Below the pieces are notes generated by a model, which saw only the letters and a list, made by a program, of their open reading frames with translations, was not told where the DNA came from and made no database searches. The position numbers and the translations under genes are program-made. 24,426 nt of DNA, taken from positions 1-24,426 of the IMG/VR virus record IMGVR_UViG_3300031251_000098. One strand, given 5' to 3'. This DNA comes from a virus. This document shows, piece after piece, positions 6,390 to 13,150 of the stretch (positions within the stretch are counted from its first letter, which is position 1; each line of letters starts with the position of its first letter).

Positions 6390-7466
6390 ATGGCTGTTGG
6401 TGAAGAACTTGCTCGAACGCGACAGGCTATAAACCGAACGCGCAATGCAGACGGGTCACAGAACCTGGCTTTGGCGGCACAAGAACTTGGTCTCTCAAAG
6501 GATACTTTGCGTAAGAGGATAGAGCGTAACCCTGGTCTTTTGGAGAAGTTCAAGAAGCCAAGCCTGCCATCTTCATCTCGAACAATTGACGAGTTGGTAA
6601 AAGATAAGATCGAGATTTCGCGCAGGGCTAAGGATGCCGACGAAGCGCGCGATCTTATTAAGATACCTGTCAATATAGATGGGCCGTTTGGGTTGCTGAT
6701 TTTTGGCGACCCTCACGTTGATGCTGATGGCTGCGACTTTGACACGCTGGCTAAACATAGGCAGATAGCGATTGACCATCCGTTCATAGTCGCCGGTTCG
6801 ATAGGCGACCACCAAAACGCGTGGGTTGGCCGTCTTGGCGCATTATACGGCGAGCAGAACGTAACAGCTAAGGAATCATGGAAGCTTGTTGAGTGGTTAA
6901 TAAACCCGATACAATGGCTATTTCTTATTGGTGGAAACCACGATCTTTGGGTCGGCTCAGGAGACCCGCTTGAGTGGATAGCCCGCCAAGCGAACAGTCT
7001 ATACGAACCTCATGGTGTTCGTATGCAGCTTGAACACCCATGCGGCGCTATGACGCGTATACACTGCCGACACGATTTTCCTGGGCGCTCAATTTACCAT
7101 GTCAATCACGGGCCAAAGCGCGAGGTATACTTTGGGTTCCGTGACCACCTAATCGTCGCCGGTCATTTGCACGTTGGCGGAGATGAGGGCATGGTTATGC
7201 CAGACGGCGTTTGCGCGCAGTTGGTCCGCGTTTCTGGGTTCAAGGTGGTTGACCATTATGCTCATCAGCTTGGCCTCAAGAAAGTCCCGATCCACCCTTC
7301 AGCGTTAGTCATTATCGACCCGCGAGAGCCTGAGACATCTCGGGCAAGGGTATGGTGCGCCCCAACTGTCGAGCACGGCGTCAAGTTTCTAGATACGTTG
7401 AGGGCAGAGTATGATGCTGAACGAGGCAATAAAAGACGAGAGAAGCGAGGCGGAGGACATCGTTGA
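6390..7466 (+). CDS. Calcineurin-like metallophosphoesterase with N-terminal helix-turn-helix (358 aa)
   Basis: A two-metal phosphoesterase. All hallmark motifs are present: GDPHVD (D107, H109), GSIGDH (D140), GGNHD (N183, H184), a His near 225-228 (HCRHD) and GHLHVGG (H259, H261), so it should be catalytically competent. Residues 25-50 form a helix-turn-helix (LALAAQELGLSKDTLRKRIE), an unusual attachment suggesting DNA binding or recruitment. The substrate (DNA end, cyclic nucleotide, other phosphodiester) cannot be read from sequence. ATG 6390 follows AAGAGAGAGATG. Phages often carry such enzymes near packaging genes, where nuclease or DNA-processing roles are suspected; next to tad2, cleavage of an immune nucleotide signal is an alternative. 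The last 56 bases overlap the next gene. The C-terminus is very basic (KRREKRGGGHR). Confidence 0.9.
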   Translation: MAVGEELARTRQAINRTRNADGSQNLALAAQELGLSKDTLRKRIERNPGLLEKFKKPSLPSSSRTIDELVKDKIEISRRAKDADEARDLIKIPVNIDGPFGLLIFGDPHVDADGCDFDTLAKHRQIAIDHPFIVAGSIGDHQNAWVGRLGALYGEQNVTAKESWKLVEWLINPIQWLFLIGGNHDLWVGSGDPLEWIARQANSLYEPHGVRMQLEHPCGAMTRIHCRHDFPGRSIYHVNHGPKREVYFGFRDHLIVAGHLHVGGDEGMVMPDGVCAQLVRVSGFKVVDHYAHQLGLKKVPIHPSALVIIDPREPETSRARVWCAPTVEHGVKFLDTLRAEYDAERGNKRREKRGGGHR

Positions 7467-7611
7467 ACAGCTTCTCAAGGCGAATGGTAAAGACCCAGTG
7501 GCGGCACTCTATGACGCGGGCCTATGGATACTTGAGGTCCACGCGCAACGCTTGCAGGCGGAAGGTGCGGTATCTGCTGGATACGTGAGGCGCGGCCCTA
7601 GTGGAGAGTAA
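7411..7611 (+). CDS. Hypothetical helical protein overlapping phosphoesterase (66 aa)
   Basis: ATG 7411 (or ATG 7414) follows GAGGGCAGAGT, with GAGGG six bases upstream of 7411. The 66-residue product reads as two amphipathic helices (AEDIVEQLLKANGKDPVAAL, then an ILEVHAQRLQAEG stretch) and a short basic end. It overlaps the end of the phosphoesterase gene by 56 bases, a sign of coupled translation. No family recognised. The helix-turn-helix-like layout is too short and irregular to be called DNA-binding. It belongs to the accessory block between scaffold and capsid. Confidence 0.68.
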   Translation: MMLNEAIKDERSEAEDIVEQLLKANGKDPVAALYDAGLWILEVHAQRLQAEGAVSAGYVRRGPSGE

Positions 7612-7615
7612 GACT

Positions 7616-7852
7616 ATGGACGACGATGACGACATCGAAGTCGTGTACAACGATCCTGAAATGCAGGATGCGATAGCTTCCAGAGCGTTCGCTTACGAGA
7701 AGGTGTTCGCCATCGTCTCAAAGGAGCGCGACAAGGCCATGCGGAAAGAGGGGCAGATGATGCTGTCTGCTATCCGGCGCTCGTTCAAGACGACGCCAAC
7801 GGCTGATGTCGTATCAATTCAGGGTGGCAAGGAATGCTCGTCGTCGTCATGA
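7616..7852 (+). CDS. Hypothetical acidic-start protein (78 aa)
   Basis: The start is placed at ATG 7616, five to nine bases after GGAGAG (7602-7607); an upstream GTG at 7601 would put that ribosome binding site inside the gene. The protein begins MDDDDDIEVVYNDPEMQ, a strongly acidic lead, followed by a helix (SRAFAYEKVFAIVSKERDKA) with many charges, and ends with a Ser/Cys tail. Similar small charged proteins are found in phage accessory regions without known function. Five bases separate it from the gene before, and it overlaps the gene after by 19 bases. Confidence 0.65.
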   Translation: MDDDDDIEVVYNDPEMQDAIASRAFAYEKVFAIVSKERDKAMRKEGQMMLSAIRRSFKTTPTADVVSIQGGKECSSSS

Positions 7853-8025
7853 TCTGCTCGAACCTGGTGGCATTCCGAGACTATAGGCCAGAGACGGCCC
7901 GCATGGTCGTCACGAAGCATGTCGAGCAGGTTGGATGCGCGTCTCCGTCTATGGCGCAGGACATCACCAGCGCTACTGGGGTTGATGGTGGTGAGTATTT
8001 CCGCATTCGCTGCATTATGAAGTAG
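7834..8025 (+). CDS. Hypothetical small protein with hydrophobic start (63 aa)
   Basis: ATG 7834 follows AAGGA (7828-7832) very closely and lies inside the end of the preceding gene (19-base overlap). The N-terminus MLVVVMICSNLVAF is hydrophobic but short, and its neighbour residues are uncharged, so it could be a buried strand rather than a signal peptide. The rest is soluble with three Cys (positions 8, 35, 60) that might form disulfides or bind metal. The product ends YFRIRCIMK. This alternating pattern (GGEYFRIRC) looks like a terminal beta strand. No family recognised. The gene continues the tight overlapping run from the phosphoesterase. Confidence 0.58.
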   Translation: MLVVVMICSNLVAFRDYRPETARMVVTKHVEQVGCASPSMAQDITSATGVDGGEYFRIRCIMK

Positions 8026-8032
8026 GCCCGTT

Positions 8033-8092
8033 ATGGCGTATGGGCTGTTTATAATCGTGTTCATCGTTCTGATCATATTGTCAGGCCAATGA
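8033..8092 (+). CDS. Hydrophobic micropeptide 1 (19 aa)
   Basis: ATG 8033 to TGA 8090-8092 encodes MAYGLFIIVFIVLIILSGQ, almost entirely a single membrane-spanning helix with no charged residue. An AGG (8024-8026) lies about seven bases before the start. Its TGA overlaps the start of the next micropeptide (ATGA, 8089-8092), the classic coupled arrangement, which makes translation of both more believable than chance hydrophobic frames. Function unknown; membrane micropeptides in phages may be holin-like, exclusion or defence-related. Confidence 0.5.
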   Translation: MAYGLFIIVFIVLIILSGQ

Positions 8093-8160
8093 TACAGCTT
8101 CTGTGGACATTCGCTGGCGTGACATTCGCGTTCGTCGTGCTGGCATACATCCTTCTGTAG
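8089..8160 (+). CDS. Hydrophobic micropeptide 2 (23 aa)
   Basis: ATG 8089 overlaps the stop of micropeptide 1 by ATGA and runs to TAG 8158-8160. The peptide starts MIQLLWTFAGVTFAF and ends VLAYILL; again it is one uncharged membrane-length helix. An AGG (8083-8085) lies just upstream. Two consecutive membrane peptides joined by a four-base overlap suggest a two-component membrane assembly, comparable in layout only to small holin or spanin pairs. There is no signal-peptidase II lipobox, so it is not a typical o-spanin. Confidence 0.5.
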   Translation: MIQLLWTFAGVTFAFVVLAYILL

Positions 8161-8163
8161 AGC

Positions 8164-8196
8164 TTATTTGACACATATTCGGTGTGGTATGTAAAT
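8164..8196 (+). promoter_or_regulatory. Candidate promoter before capsid gene
   Basis: TTATTTG (8164-8170) repeats the element at 554 and 2594. Here it forms a perfect -35 consensus TTGACA (8168-8173). Possible -10 choices are TATGTA (8188-8193, 14-base spacing) or GTAAAT (8191-8196, 17-base spacing); neither is strong. A promoter right before the capsid gene, the most abundantly needed product, makes biological sense. Confidence 0.3.
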
Positions 8197-8232
8197 ACCC
8201 TCGAAGCCAATCGCCCAAGCAAGCGGGAACTG

Positions 8233-8253
8233 GATTGAGCGCTTCACTCAATC
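8233..8253 (+). promoter_or_regulatory. Hairpin in capsid gene leader
   Basis: GATTGAG (8233-8239) pairs perfectly with CTCAATC (8247-8253) around a seven-base loop CGCTTCA. It ends 11 bases before the GGAG ribosome binding site (8265-8268) of the capsid gene. No T-tract follows, so it is more likely a 5' leader stabiliser or regulator than a terminator. Confidence 0.38.
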
Positions 8254-8274
8254 ATCCTCTGCTTGGAGACTACC

Positions 8275-9330
8275 GTGGCTCAGATTACCGCCTATGGCGA
8301 TATTTCGCCTGCGGTTGCTGCCTGGTCCGTCGTCAAGATGCTGAAGCGCGGTGTTCCGCTTTTGCAGCTTGAACAGTTCGGTCAGGCGTACCCGCTTCCC
8401 ACTAACAGCACCCAGACCGCCAAGTTCCGCCGTTACTTCCTGTCCGGCGCAACAGGCTCTGCTGGTTCTGGCTCTGCCGCTAACCCGTTCTTCATTCCGC
8501 TTGCGACGACTCCGCTGGTGGAAGGCGTGACGCCGGTTGGCAACAAGCTTGCGAACCAGGATTACACTGCGACGCTCGCTCAGTATGGCGACTTCATCAC
8601 GATCTCTGACGTGATTGTTGACACGCACACTGACGAGATTCTTGCGCAGGCGACTGACGTTCTCGGTGAGAGCGCTGCTTCGACTGTTGAGACGCTTCGC
8701 TACAATGTGCTGAAGGCCGGCACGAACGTCTTCTATGCGTCCAAGGCTGCTTCGCGCGCTGCGCTGCTTCAGCCGATTACGCTGGCTGACATTCGCCGTG
8801 TCGCGACTGGCCTGAACCGCCAGAATGCTCAGAAGATTTCGTCTGTGATCAGCTCGTCTGCTGATTACAACACGAAGTCGGTTGAGCGCGCTTACTTCGC
8901 CGTCGTGCATCCTGACGTTGAGAGCGACATTCGTAACCTCGCAGGCTTCAAGCCGGTTGCGGATTACGGTCCGCACACGTCTCCGCTGCCTGGCGAAATC
9001 GGTTCGGTCGAGCAGATCCGCTTCCTGACTTCCACGATCATCGCTCCGTTCGGTGATGCGGCGAGTTCGGGTGGCGCTTCTACCACGACTTTCCGTTCGA
9101 CTGCTTCTAACTACCCCGACGTTTACCCGGTTCTGTTCTTCGGCCGCGATGCTTTCGGTATCGTTCCGCTGAAGGGCAAGTCGAGCATGACGCCGATGGT
9201 TGTCAATCCGAAACCTGCTGCTGGCGACCCGCTCGCTCAGCGCGGCACTGTCGGTTGGAAGCTCTACACCACCACCGTGATTTTGAACGACGCCTGGATG
9301 GCTCGTCTCGAAGTCCTGGCCACCGCTTAA
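8275..9330 (+). CDS. Major capsid protein, N4-gp56 family (351 aa)
   Basis: Forms the icosahedral shell (HK97-type fold in this family). Family-like features by eye: a helical N-terminus (MAQITAYGDISPAVAAW), LVEGVTP at about 81-87, YGDFITISD at about 104-112, VHPDVESDIRNLAGF (about 214-228), a GEIGSVEQIRF segment (about 240-250), FFGRDAFGIVPL (about 294-305), and the end motif DPLAQRGTVGWK (about 322-333) before a short C-terminal strand. The length is normal. The frame opens at TTG 8263, but GTG 8275 is chosen because GGAG (8265-8268) sits six bases upstream of it; the resulting start MAQIT is also natural. It follows a leader with a hairpin and a promoter-like site. Confidence 0.92.
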   Translation: MAQITAYGDISPAVAAWSVVKMLKRGVPLLQLEQFGQAYPLPTNSTQTAKFRRYFLSGATGSAGSGSAANPFFIPLATTPLVEGVTPVGNKLANQDYTATLAQYGDFITISDVIVDTHTDEILAQATDVLGESAASTVETLRYNVLKAGTNVFYASKAASRAALLQPITLADIRRVATGLNRQNAQKISSVISSSADYNTKSVERAYFAVVHPDVESDIRNLAGFKPVADYGPHTSPLPGEIGSVEQIRFLTSTIIAPFGDAASSGGASTTTFRSTASNYPDVYPVLFFGRDAFGIVPLKGKSSMTPMVVNPKPAAGDPLAQRGTVGWKLYTTTVILNDAWMARLEVLATA

Positions 9331-9346
9331 TAGGGAGGGGTAACTA

Positions 9347-9664
9347 ATGGCTACTGTAACTTATCTTGCCCGCTCGGGCGGTGTCGTCAATACGGCGGTT
9401 GGTTCGTTCACTTCGGACGGCTCTGCGCAGACCATCACTCTTGGCTTCAAGCCGACCTGGATGAAGGTCTTCAACGAAACCGACGTGATCACCTGGGAAG
9501 TCAACCTGTCGTCTACCGCTACGAAAGTGTGGAAGACCGTCACGGCTGGCACCCTGACCGTCGATACCGGCTCGGCCATTGTCATCAACACTGATGGCAC
9601 TGTCACCCTGTCGTCTGGTGCGGTTGGTACGTCGAAGGTCATCAACTTCGTCGCCTACGCCTAA
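9347..9664 (+). CDS. Probable capsid-associated beta protein (105 aa)
   Basis: ATG 9347 follows AGGGAGGGG (9332-9340), one of the strongest ribosome binding sites in the window, consistent with abundant product. The 105 residues are Thr/Ser/Val/Gly-rich alternating strands (TITLGFKPTWMKVFNETDV, then TLTVDTGSAIVINTDGTVTL) with no Cys. It lies 16 bases after the capsid gene. Small all-beta proteins in this position usually decorate the capsid or form head fibres. The family is not recognised with certainty, and the role is inferred from position, composition and expression signal. Confidence 0.75.
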   Translation: MATVTYLARSGGVVNTAVGSFTSDGSAQTITLGFKPTWMKVFNETDVITWEVNLSSTATKVWKTVTAGTLTVDTGSAIVINTDGTVTLSSGAVGTSKVINFVAYA

Positions 9665-9682
9665 CAACGGAGGCAAACGAAG

Positions 9683-10126
9683 ATGGCACAGTTAGACTTA
9701 GACACGACTGGTAACGAGAATAACGACATTTCGTTTTGGAAGATCGAAACCATGTTTTCGGAGCTTTACAAGCTCCTGACTGGTACGGCTACCGCGAATG
9801 TCGGCTCGTTGCAGGTTGGCACCGGAACTCGAACTGCGACCGCTACGACTGGCGCGGCCACGTTGAACACTGCCTCTGGCATTGTTACTTCGGAGTCGAT
9901 CTCGACGGCGGCTGGCGCGAACTACACGCTGACGATCACGAACAGCGCTATCGCTGCGACTGACATCGTTCTGGCATCAGTTCAGTTCGGCACGGCGACA
10001 ACCGGCACTCCCGAAGTTACGAACGTGACCCCTGCGGCTGGTTCGCTGGTGATCATCATCAAGAACACGCACGCTTCCGCTGCCTTCAACGGCACGATCA
10101 AAGTCGCGTTCGTTCAGTTCAAGTAA
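9683..10126 (+). CDS. Probable virion decoration/head fibre protein (147 aa)
   Basis: ATG 9683 follows CGGAGG (9666-9671). The first 35 residues (NNDISFWKIETMFSELYKLL) form a helix likely to anchor on the capsid. The remaining part is Thr/Ala/Gly-rich beta structure. Its C-terminal half, from TLNTASGIVTSE (about residue 60) to the end, matches by eye the last 85 residues of the fibre protein at 22418: both have TLNTAxGxxT, a TxTNSxxAATDxV core, VTxVxxAAGS and a short final strand. It is therefore a reusable virion beta domain. Likely role: surface decoration or fibre on the head. Confidence 0.76.
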   Translation: MAQLDLDTTGNENNDISFWKIETMFSELYKLLTGTATANVGSLQVGTGTRTATATTGAATLNTASGIVTSESISTAAGANYTLTITNSAIAATDIVLASVQFGTATTGTPEVTNVTPAAGSLVIIIKNTHASAAFNGTIKVAFVQFK

Positions 10127-10141
10127 AAGTAGGGGGCGGGT

Positions 10142-10375
10142 ATGGGTGACTGCAGAGTAGTTATTGAGCGAGTAGCCAATGGCTATGAAGTTGAGGTCAC
10201 TGAACCCGCCCCAGACAAAAAAAACAGTCTGATGATGGATAACCGCAAGGAGTTCGTCTTCAAGACTGTCGATGAGGTTCTTAGTTTCCTGACAAAGAAT
10301 CTCGACAAAGCTCTCCCGGCTGATGAGTACGATTCAGCCTTTGATGACGCTGCAGAAGAGATGGAAGATGACTGA
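10142..10375 (+). CDS. Small acidic virion-region protein (77 aa)
   Basis: ATG 10142 follows TAGGGGGCGGG (10129-10139). The 77 residues start with a beta hairpin-like segment (CRVVIERVANGYEVEVTEP), have a linker KKNSLMMDNRK, then helix FVFKTVDEVLSFLTKNLDKA and a strongly acidic end (DAAEEMEDD). Small proteins with this layout are found between capsid decoration and adaptor genes in podovirus-type phages, function unknown. An A8 run (about 10217-10224) lies inside the gene, but the frame continues cleanly through it. The end overlaps the next gene by eight bases (ATG 10368, stop 10373-10375). Confidence 0.75.
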   Translation: MGDCRVVIERVANGYEVEVTEPAPDKKNSLMMDNRKEFVFKTVDEVLSFLTKNLDKALPADEYDSAFDDAAEEMEDD

Positions 10376-10688
10376 TATGGAAGTTGCTAAGCGTGGCCCT
10401 GGTCGCCCGCCTATGCACCGTGAAGAGTCCAAGGCTGTTGAGCCTATGAAGGAAGATCGCGTCAAGATCATCCTTGAAGAGAACGAGAATATCCCGCCTA
10501 CTGGTCAGTTCTTTGGGTTGAACGGAACTGGTTACATTCTCCGCGCTGGTGAGGTTGCAGAAGTTCCTGTCGGCATTATCGACATTCTCGACAATGCTAT
10601 AGAACTGTCTCCGGTTGTTGATCCGATGACCAAGCAGCCTGTGTCGCATCGTCCGCGTCATAGGTTCTCGTATCGGATGGTACGTTAA
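10368..10688 (+). CDS. Small virion-region protein with AT-hook-like motif (106 aa)
   Basis: The frame opens at 10323, inside the previous gene. The likely start is ATG 10368, seven bases after AGAAGAG, or ATG 10377, nine bases after GGAAG. Residues 7-15 (AKRGPGRPP) are an AT-hook-like sequence, which in other proteins inserts into the DNA minor groove. After a charged linker, the rest is a compact mixed domain: NIPPTGQFFGLNGTGYILR (about 43-61), AGEVAEVPVGIIDILDNAIE, then a basic tail HRPRHRFSYRMVR. Proteins with this core occur near the adaptor gene in podovirus-type phages and may be minor head components. The DNA-binding idea comes only from the motif and basic tail. Confidence 0.72.
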   Translation: MTDMEVAKRGPGRPPMHREESKAVEPMKEDRVKIILEENENIPPTGQFFGLNGTGYILRAGEVAEVPVGIIDILDNAIELSPVVDPMTKQPVSHRPRHRFSYRMVR

Positions 10689-10701
10689 TTAGGAGGCGGG
10701 C

Positions 10702-11475
10702 GTGACGCTGCAGGAACTTCTTGACACTCTGAGGGTGGATATTCTTGGAGACAGGACAGACCGTGTTGCTGGCACGCCCGACTATCTCTGGAGCGACGCG
10801 TTCCTTGTTCGTGCGATTAATGAGGCGCAGAGGCGCTTTGCCCGCAAGGGTCTAATTATCCGCGATGGCTCATCTGACCTGACGAAGGTTTGCTTGCAGA
10901 CCGGCCAGAACGAATATGCTCTGGATCCGTGCATTCTTGCTGTGATGTCTGCCCGCTATCAGGACGACAACACTGACCTGAAGCGCGCTGGTCATGCGGT
11001 TCTTGATACCTACACCATCCCAGATACATACTTCTTCGACCCGTCGCAGTTGTCGTCGTTCCCTGATGGCAAGCCTCTGGCGTTTGCTACTGACGAATAT
11101 CTGAGCACGGACGATTACGACAGCGTGAGCGCTGTGACGCTTCGTGTTTTTCCGACGCCAAGCGCGGACTACAACTGCAAGTATGTGAACCTTCGCGTTG
11201 TGCGTATGCCGCAGGTTGATCTGACGACGGCTGACATGACGGCCGTGCCTGAGATTCCGTCTGACCATCATTTCGAGATGCTGGACTGGGCGGCTTATCT
11301 TGCTCTGCGCATTGTCGATCATGACGTTGAGGATACAGGGCGGGCTGATCGGTTCAAGGCTTCGTTCGAAGAGAACGTGAAGCTGGCTCGTGATAATGCC
11401 ATGCGCAAGATGTTTACTCCTGCGGCGTGGGGTTTCGGCAAGAACGGCTTTAGTTGGACTCGCGACGCTTATTAG
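10702..11475 (+). CDS. Head-tail adaptor protein (257 aa)
   Basis: Head-completion or connector protein that sits below the portal. GTG 10702 follows AGGAGGCGGG (10691-10700), a full Shine-Dalgarno. N-terminal helices MTLQELLDTLRVDI and WSDAFLVRAINEAQRRFARK (about residues 29-48) are the typical start of P22 gp4-like / DUF6682 adaptors: a helical protein that binds at the bottom of the portal. A beta-rich middle (about 70-170) and a C-terminal helix pair (DHHFEMLDWAAYLALRIVD, about 193-211, then FKASFEENVKLARDNAMRK) complete the pattern. Length fits the family. Order capsid-decoration-adaptor-internal proteins supports it. The exact Pfam assignment is from recall, not from a search. Confidence 0.8.
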   Translation: MTLQELLDTLRVDILGDRTDRVAGTPDYLWSDAFLVRAINEAQRRFARKGLIIRDGSSDLTKVCLQTGQNEYALDPCILAVMSARYQDDNTDLKRAGHAVLDTYTIPDTYFFDPSQLSSFPDGKPLAFATDEYLSTDDYDSVSAVTLRVFPTPSADYNCKYVNLRVVRMPQVDLTTADMTAVPEIPSDHHFEMLDWAAYLALRIVDHDVEDTGRADRFKASFEENVKLARDNAMRKMFTPAAWGFGKNGFSWTRDAY

Positions 11476-11527
11476 ACGCGCCTTGTAGCGTGGGGTAATA
11501 CCATACCATCTATCCGCGCGAGGTTTG

Positions 11528-13141
11528 ATGATGGATTGGCCTACATTCAGAGATGCTCTTAAGACTTCTCTGACGAAGACAATTCCACCGACGCAAGAGG
11601 CCGCGCCTTACGCTGTTCGCGGGGCCACAAGCTCTGCTGCGCCCGCGCCCGTCCGCCCCAACATACCTGGCGGCATGGCTCGCCCGCCGCTTACGTCGTT
11701 CCCGTCTCCCATCGCTGATCCTGTGTATGCCCCGCCCCACGCCATTGGCGGTGGCGTCGCGCCAGAGATGTCTGTTAGCAGGTTCAACGATTTCCTTGGT
11801 AATGGCGGTCAGGCGTGGCGTCCAAGGGCTACTGTCGGCGCTCCAGCGTTTACTGATGTGTTCCCGCAGAGCACTCCACGTTCGATGCCGGCTCTTTCTG
11901 GTGGCGCTGTTACGCCAAGTGCGGCGCACTCCTATCTCCAGAGCGGCGGTGTTCTCCCGCCTGAAGCGCCTAAATCTACAATTGATATGTCTGCCATGCG
12001 CGGCGCTCCTGCATCTACGGTTGGTTACTCAATGGGGCAGGCGTCGTCTACCCCTCGCGGGGCTGGAGCCCCCTACTCTGTCGGGGATTACAGCGGCACC
12101 ATGAATGAGGCGCGGGGTTTGGCGCGAGCTGCGGGTGCTATCGGCGCTGTCGCAAAAGGCTCTCCAATGCTGGCGCTCGGTAGCGTGGCAGCTCCCGCCA
12201 TGTACCGTGAGGCAGGCGACCCGAGTTCTGAGTTTGGCGGGACGCTCAACGGTGTGAACGCCGCTATCCAGCGCGAGCCCACATTCGCCGGTAAGGTCGG
12301 TGCAGCGGCAAAAGGTCTGCCGTGGGTTATCGGCACAGCGCAGAAGGCCGCGCTCCGTCCGTTTCATGACTTCCTCGCTGGTGCTGTCGGCGGAGATGGT
12401 GCGCCGCCTATCACGCTCGATAGCCAAAGCCACGCCTTCTCTCGCGCTCCTACCAACATGGCTGAATACAAGCAGATGATGGCGCTGAAGGATGCGTCTC
12501 AGCCGGCGTCGAGCGCCCCAGCCAAGGTGATGAGCAATGATGTTTACGCACCAAGGGCGACGCCAGCCGCCCCCACAACCCAGAGCTACAACGACTGGGT
12601 TATGAAGCAGCCTGTCTCTAGGCTGAACGCTGCTGACTATGCCGAGCGTGTGAACCTTGAGACGGCTAAGCGTGCGCCTGAACTGGCGCAGCAGAACTTC
12701 TTGAAGGCCGCTTCGTATAGCATGAGCCACCCAGACATGGTGACGAGCGAAGAGCATCATAAGGATGGTAGCTGGGCAAAGACCTATGGCGACCGCAGCG
12801 CACACGCCATGCAGACGTACGGCACGTTCCGCGACGCACTTGCGAAGAACGATGTAGAAGGCATCAAGGCGCAGGCCGCCTTGGAGCGCGCTCAGAACAG
12901 CGAGAAGTTTACCGCTGGCGATAAGCTGAACATGGTTGATGCCGCACAAAAGCGCGTCGTTGATGCGCTGTTCGCCAACGGGTCGCCGCAAATTAACTTG
13001 CAACATGCGCGTGCTTATTTCCCAACTTACGCGGCTGCGCTTAAAGCTAATGGTATGGAACCGCCTGACTTTGATACGTTCCTGCAAGAGCAGTATGGCG
13101 TGACGAAGAACGTAGGCGGCTATTACAACGCGCCTAAGTGA
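11528..13141 (+). CDS. Probable internal virion protein (537 aa)
   Basis: Three starts stand in a row, TTG 11525, ATG 11528 and ATG 11531; GAGG (11520-11523) best fits ATG 11528 or 11531. Residues 1-190 are Pro/Ala/Gly/Ser-rich and probably disordered. Residues 195-290 contain Ala/Gly-rich hydrophobic helices (ARAAGAIGAVAKGSPMLALG) that could touch membrane. The C-terminal 180 residues are helical and charged (AADYAERVNLETAKRAPELA). No enzyme motif is seen. It lies ten bases before the 1822-residue gene. This pairing (medium-size Ala-rich protein, then a giant protein) mirrors ejected internal proteins of podoviruses, where they extend the tail across the cell envelope. The role is inferred from layout. 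Confidence 0.72.
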   Translation: MMDWPTFRDALKTSLTKTIPPTQEAAPYAVRGATSSAAPAPVRPNIPGGMARPPLTSFPSPIADPVYAPPHAIGGGVAPEMSVSRFNDFLGNGGQAWRPRATVGAPAFTDVFPQSTPRSMPALSGGAVTPSAAHSYLQSGGVLPPEAPKSTIDMSAMRGAPASTVGYSMGQASSTPRGAGAPYSVGDYSGTMNEARGLARAAGAIGAVAKGSPMLALGSVAAPAMYREAGDPSSEFGGTLNGVNAAIQREPTFAGKVGAAAKGLPWVIGTAQKAALRPFHDFLAGAVGGDGAPPITLDSQSHAFSRAPTNMAEYKQMMALKDASQPASSAPAKVMSNDVYAPRATPAAPTTQSYNDWVMKQPVSRLNAADYAERVNLETAKRAPELAQQNFLKAASYSMSHPDMVTSEEHHKDGSWAKTYGDRSAHAMQTYGTFRDALAKNDVEGIKAQAALERAQNSEKFTAGDKLNMVDAAQKRVVDALFANGSPQINLQHARAYFPTYAAALKANGMEPPDFDTFLQEQYGVTKNVGGYYNAPK

Positions 13142-13150
13142 GGCCGATAG

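Noticed and set aside
8184-8372. 62-aa + strand frame over the capsid start
   Set aside because: Overlaps the capsid gene start and its leader hairpin; no ribosome binding site.
8248-8976. 242-aa antisense frame over the capsid gene
   Set aside because: Arg/Val/Asn-rich mirror of a well-supported gene; caused by codon bias. No antisense signals.
10217-10224. A8 run as a programmed frameshift site
   Set aside because: The in-frame gene continues to a normal stop, and no long alternative frame or downstream structure supports shifting.
12029-13087. 352-aa antisense frame over the internal protein gene
   Set aside because: Very Arg/His/Cys-rich product typical of antisense shadows of Ala/Gly-rich genes.
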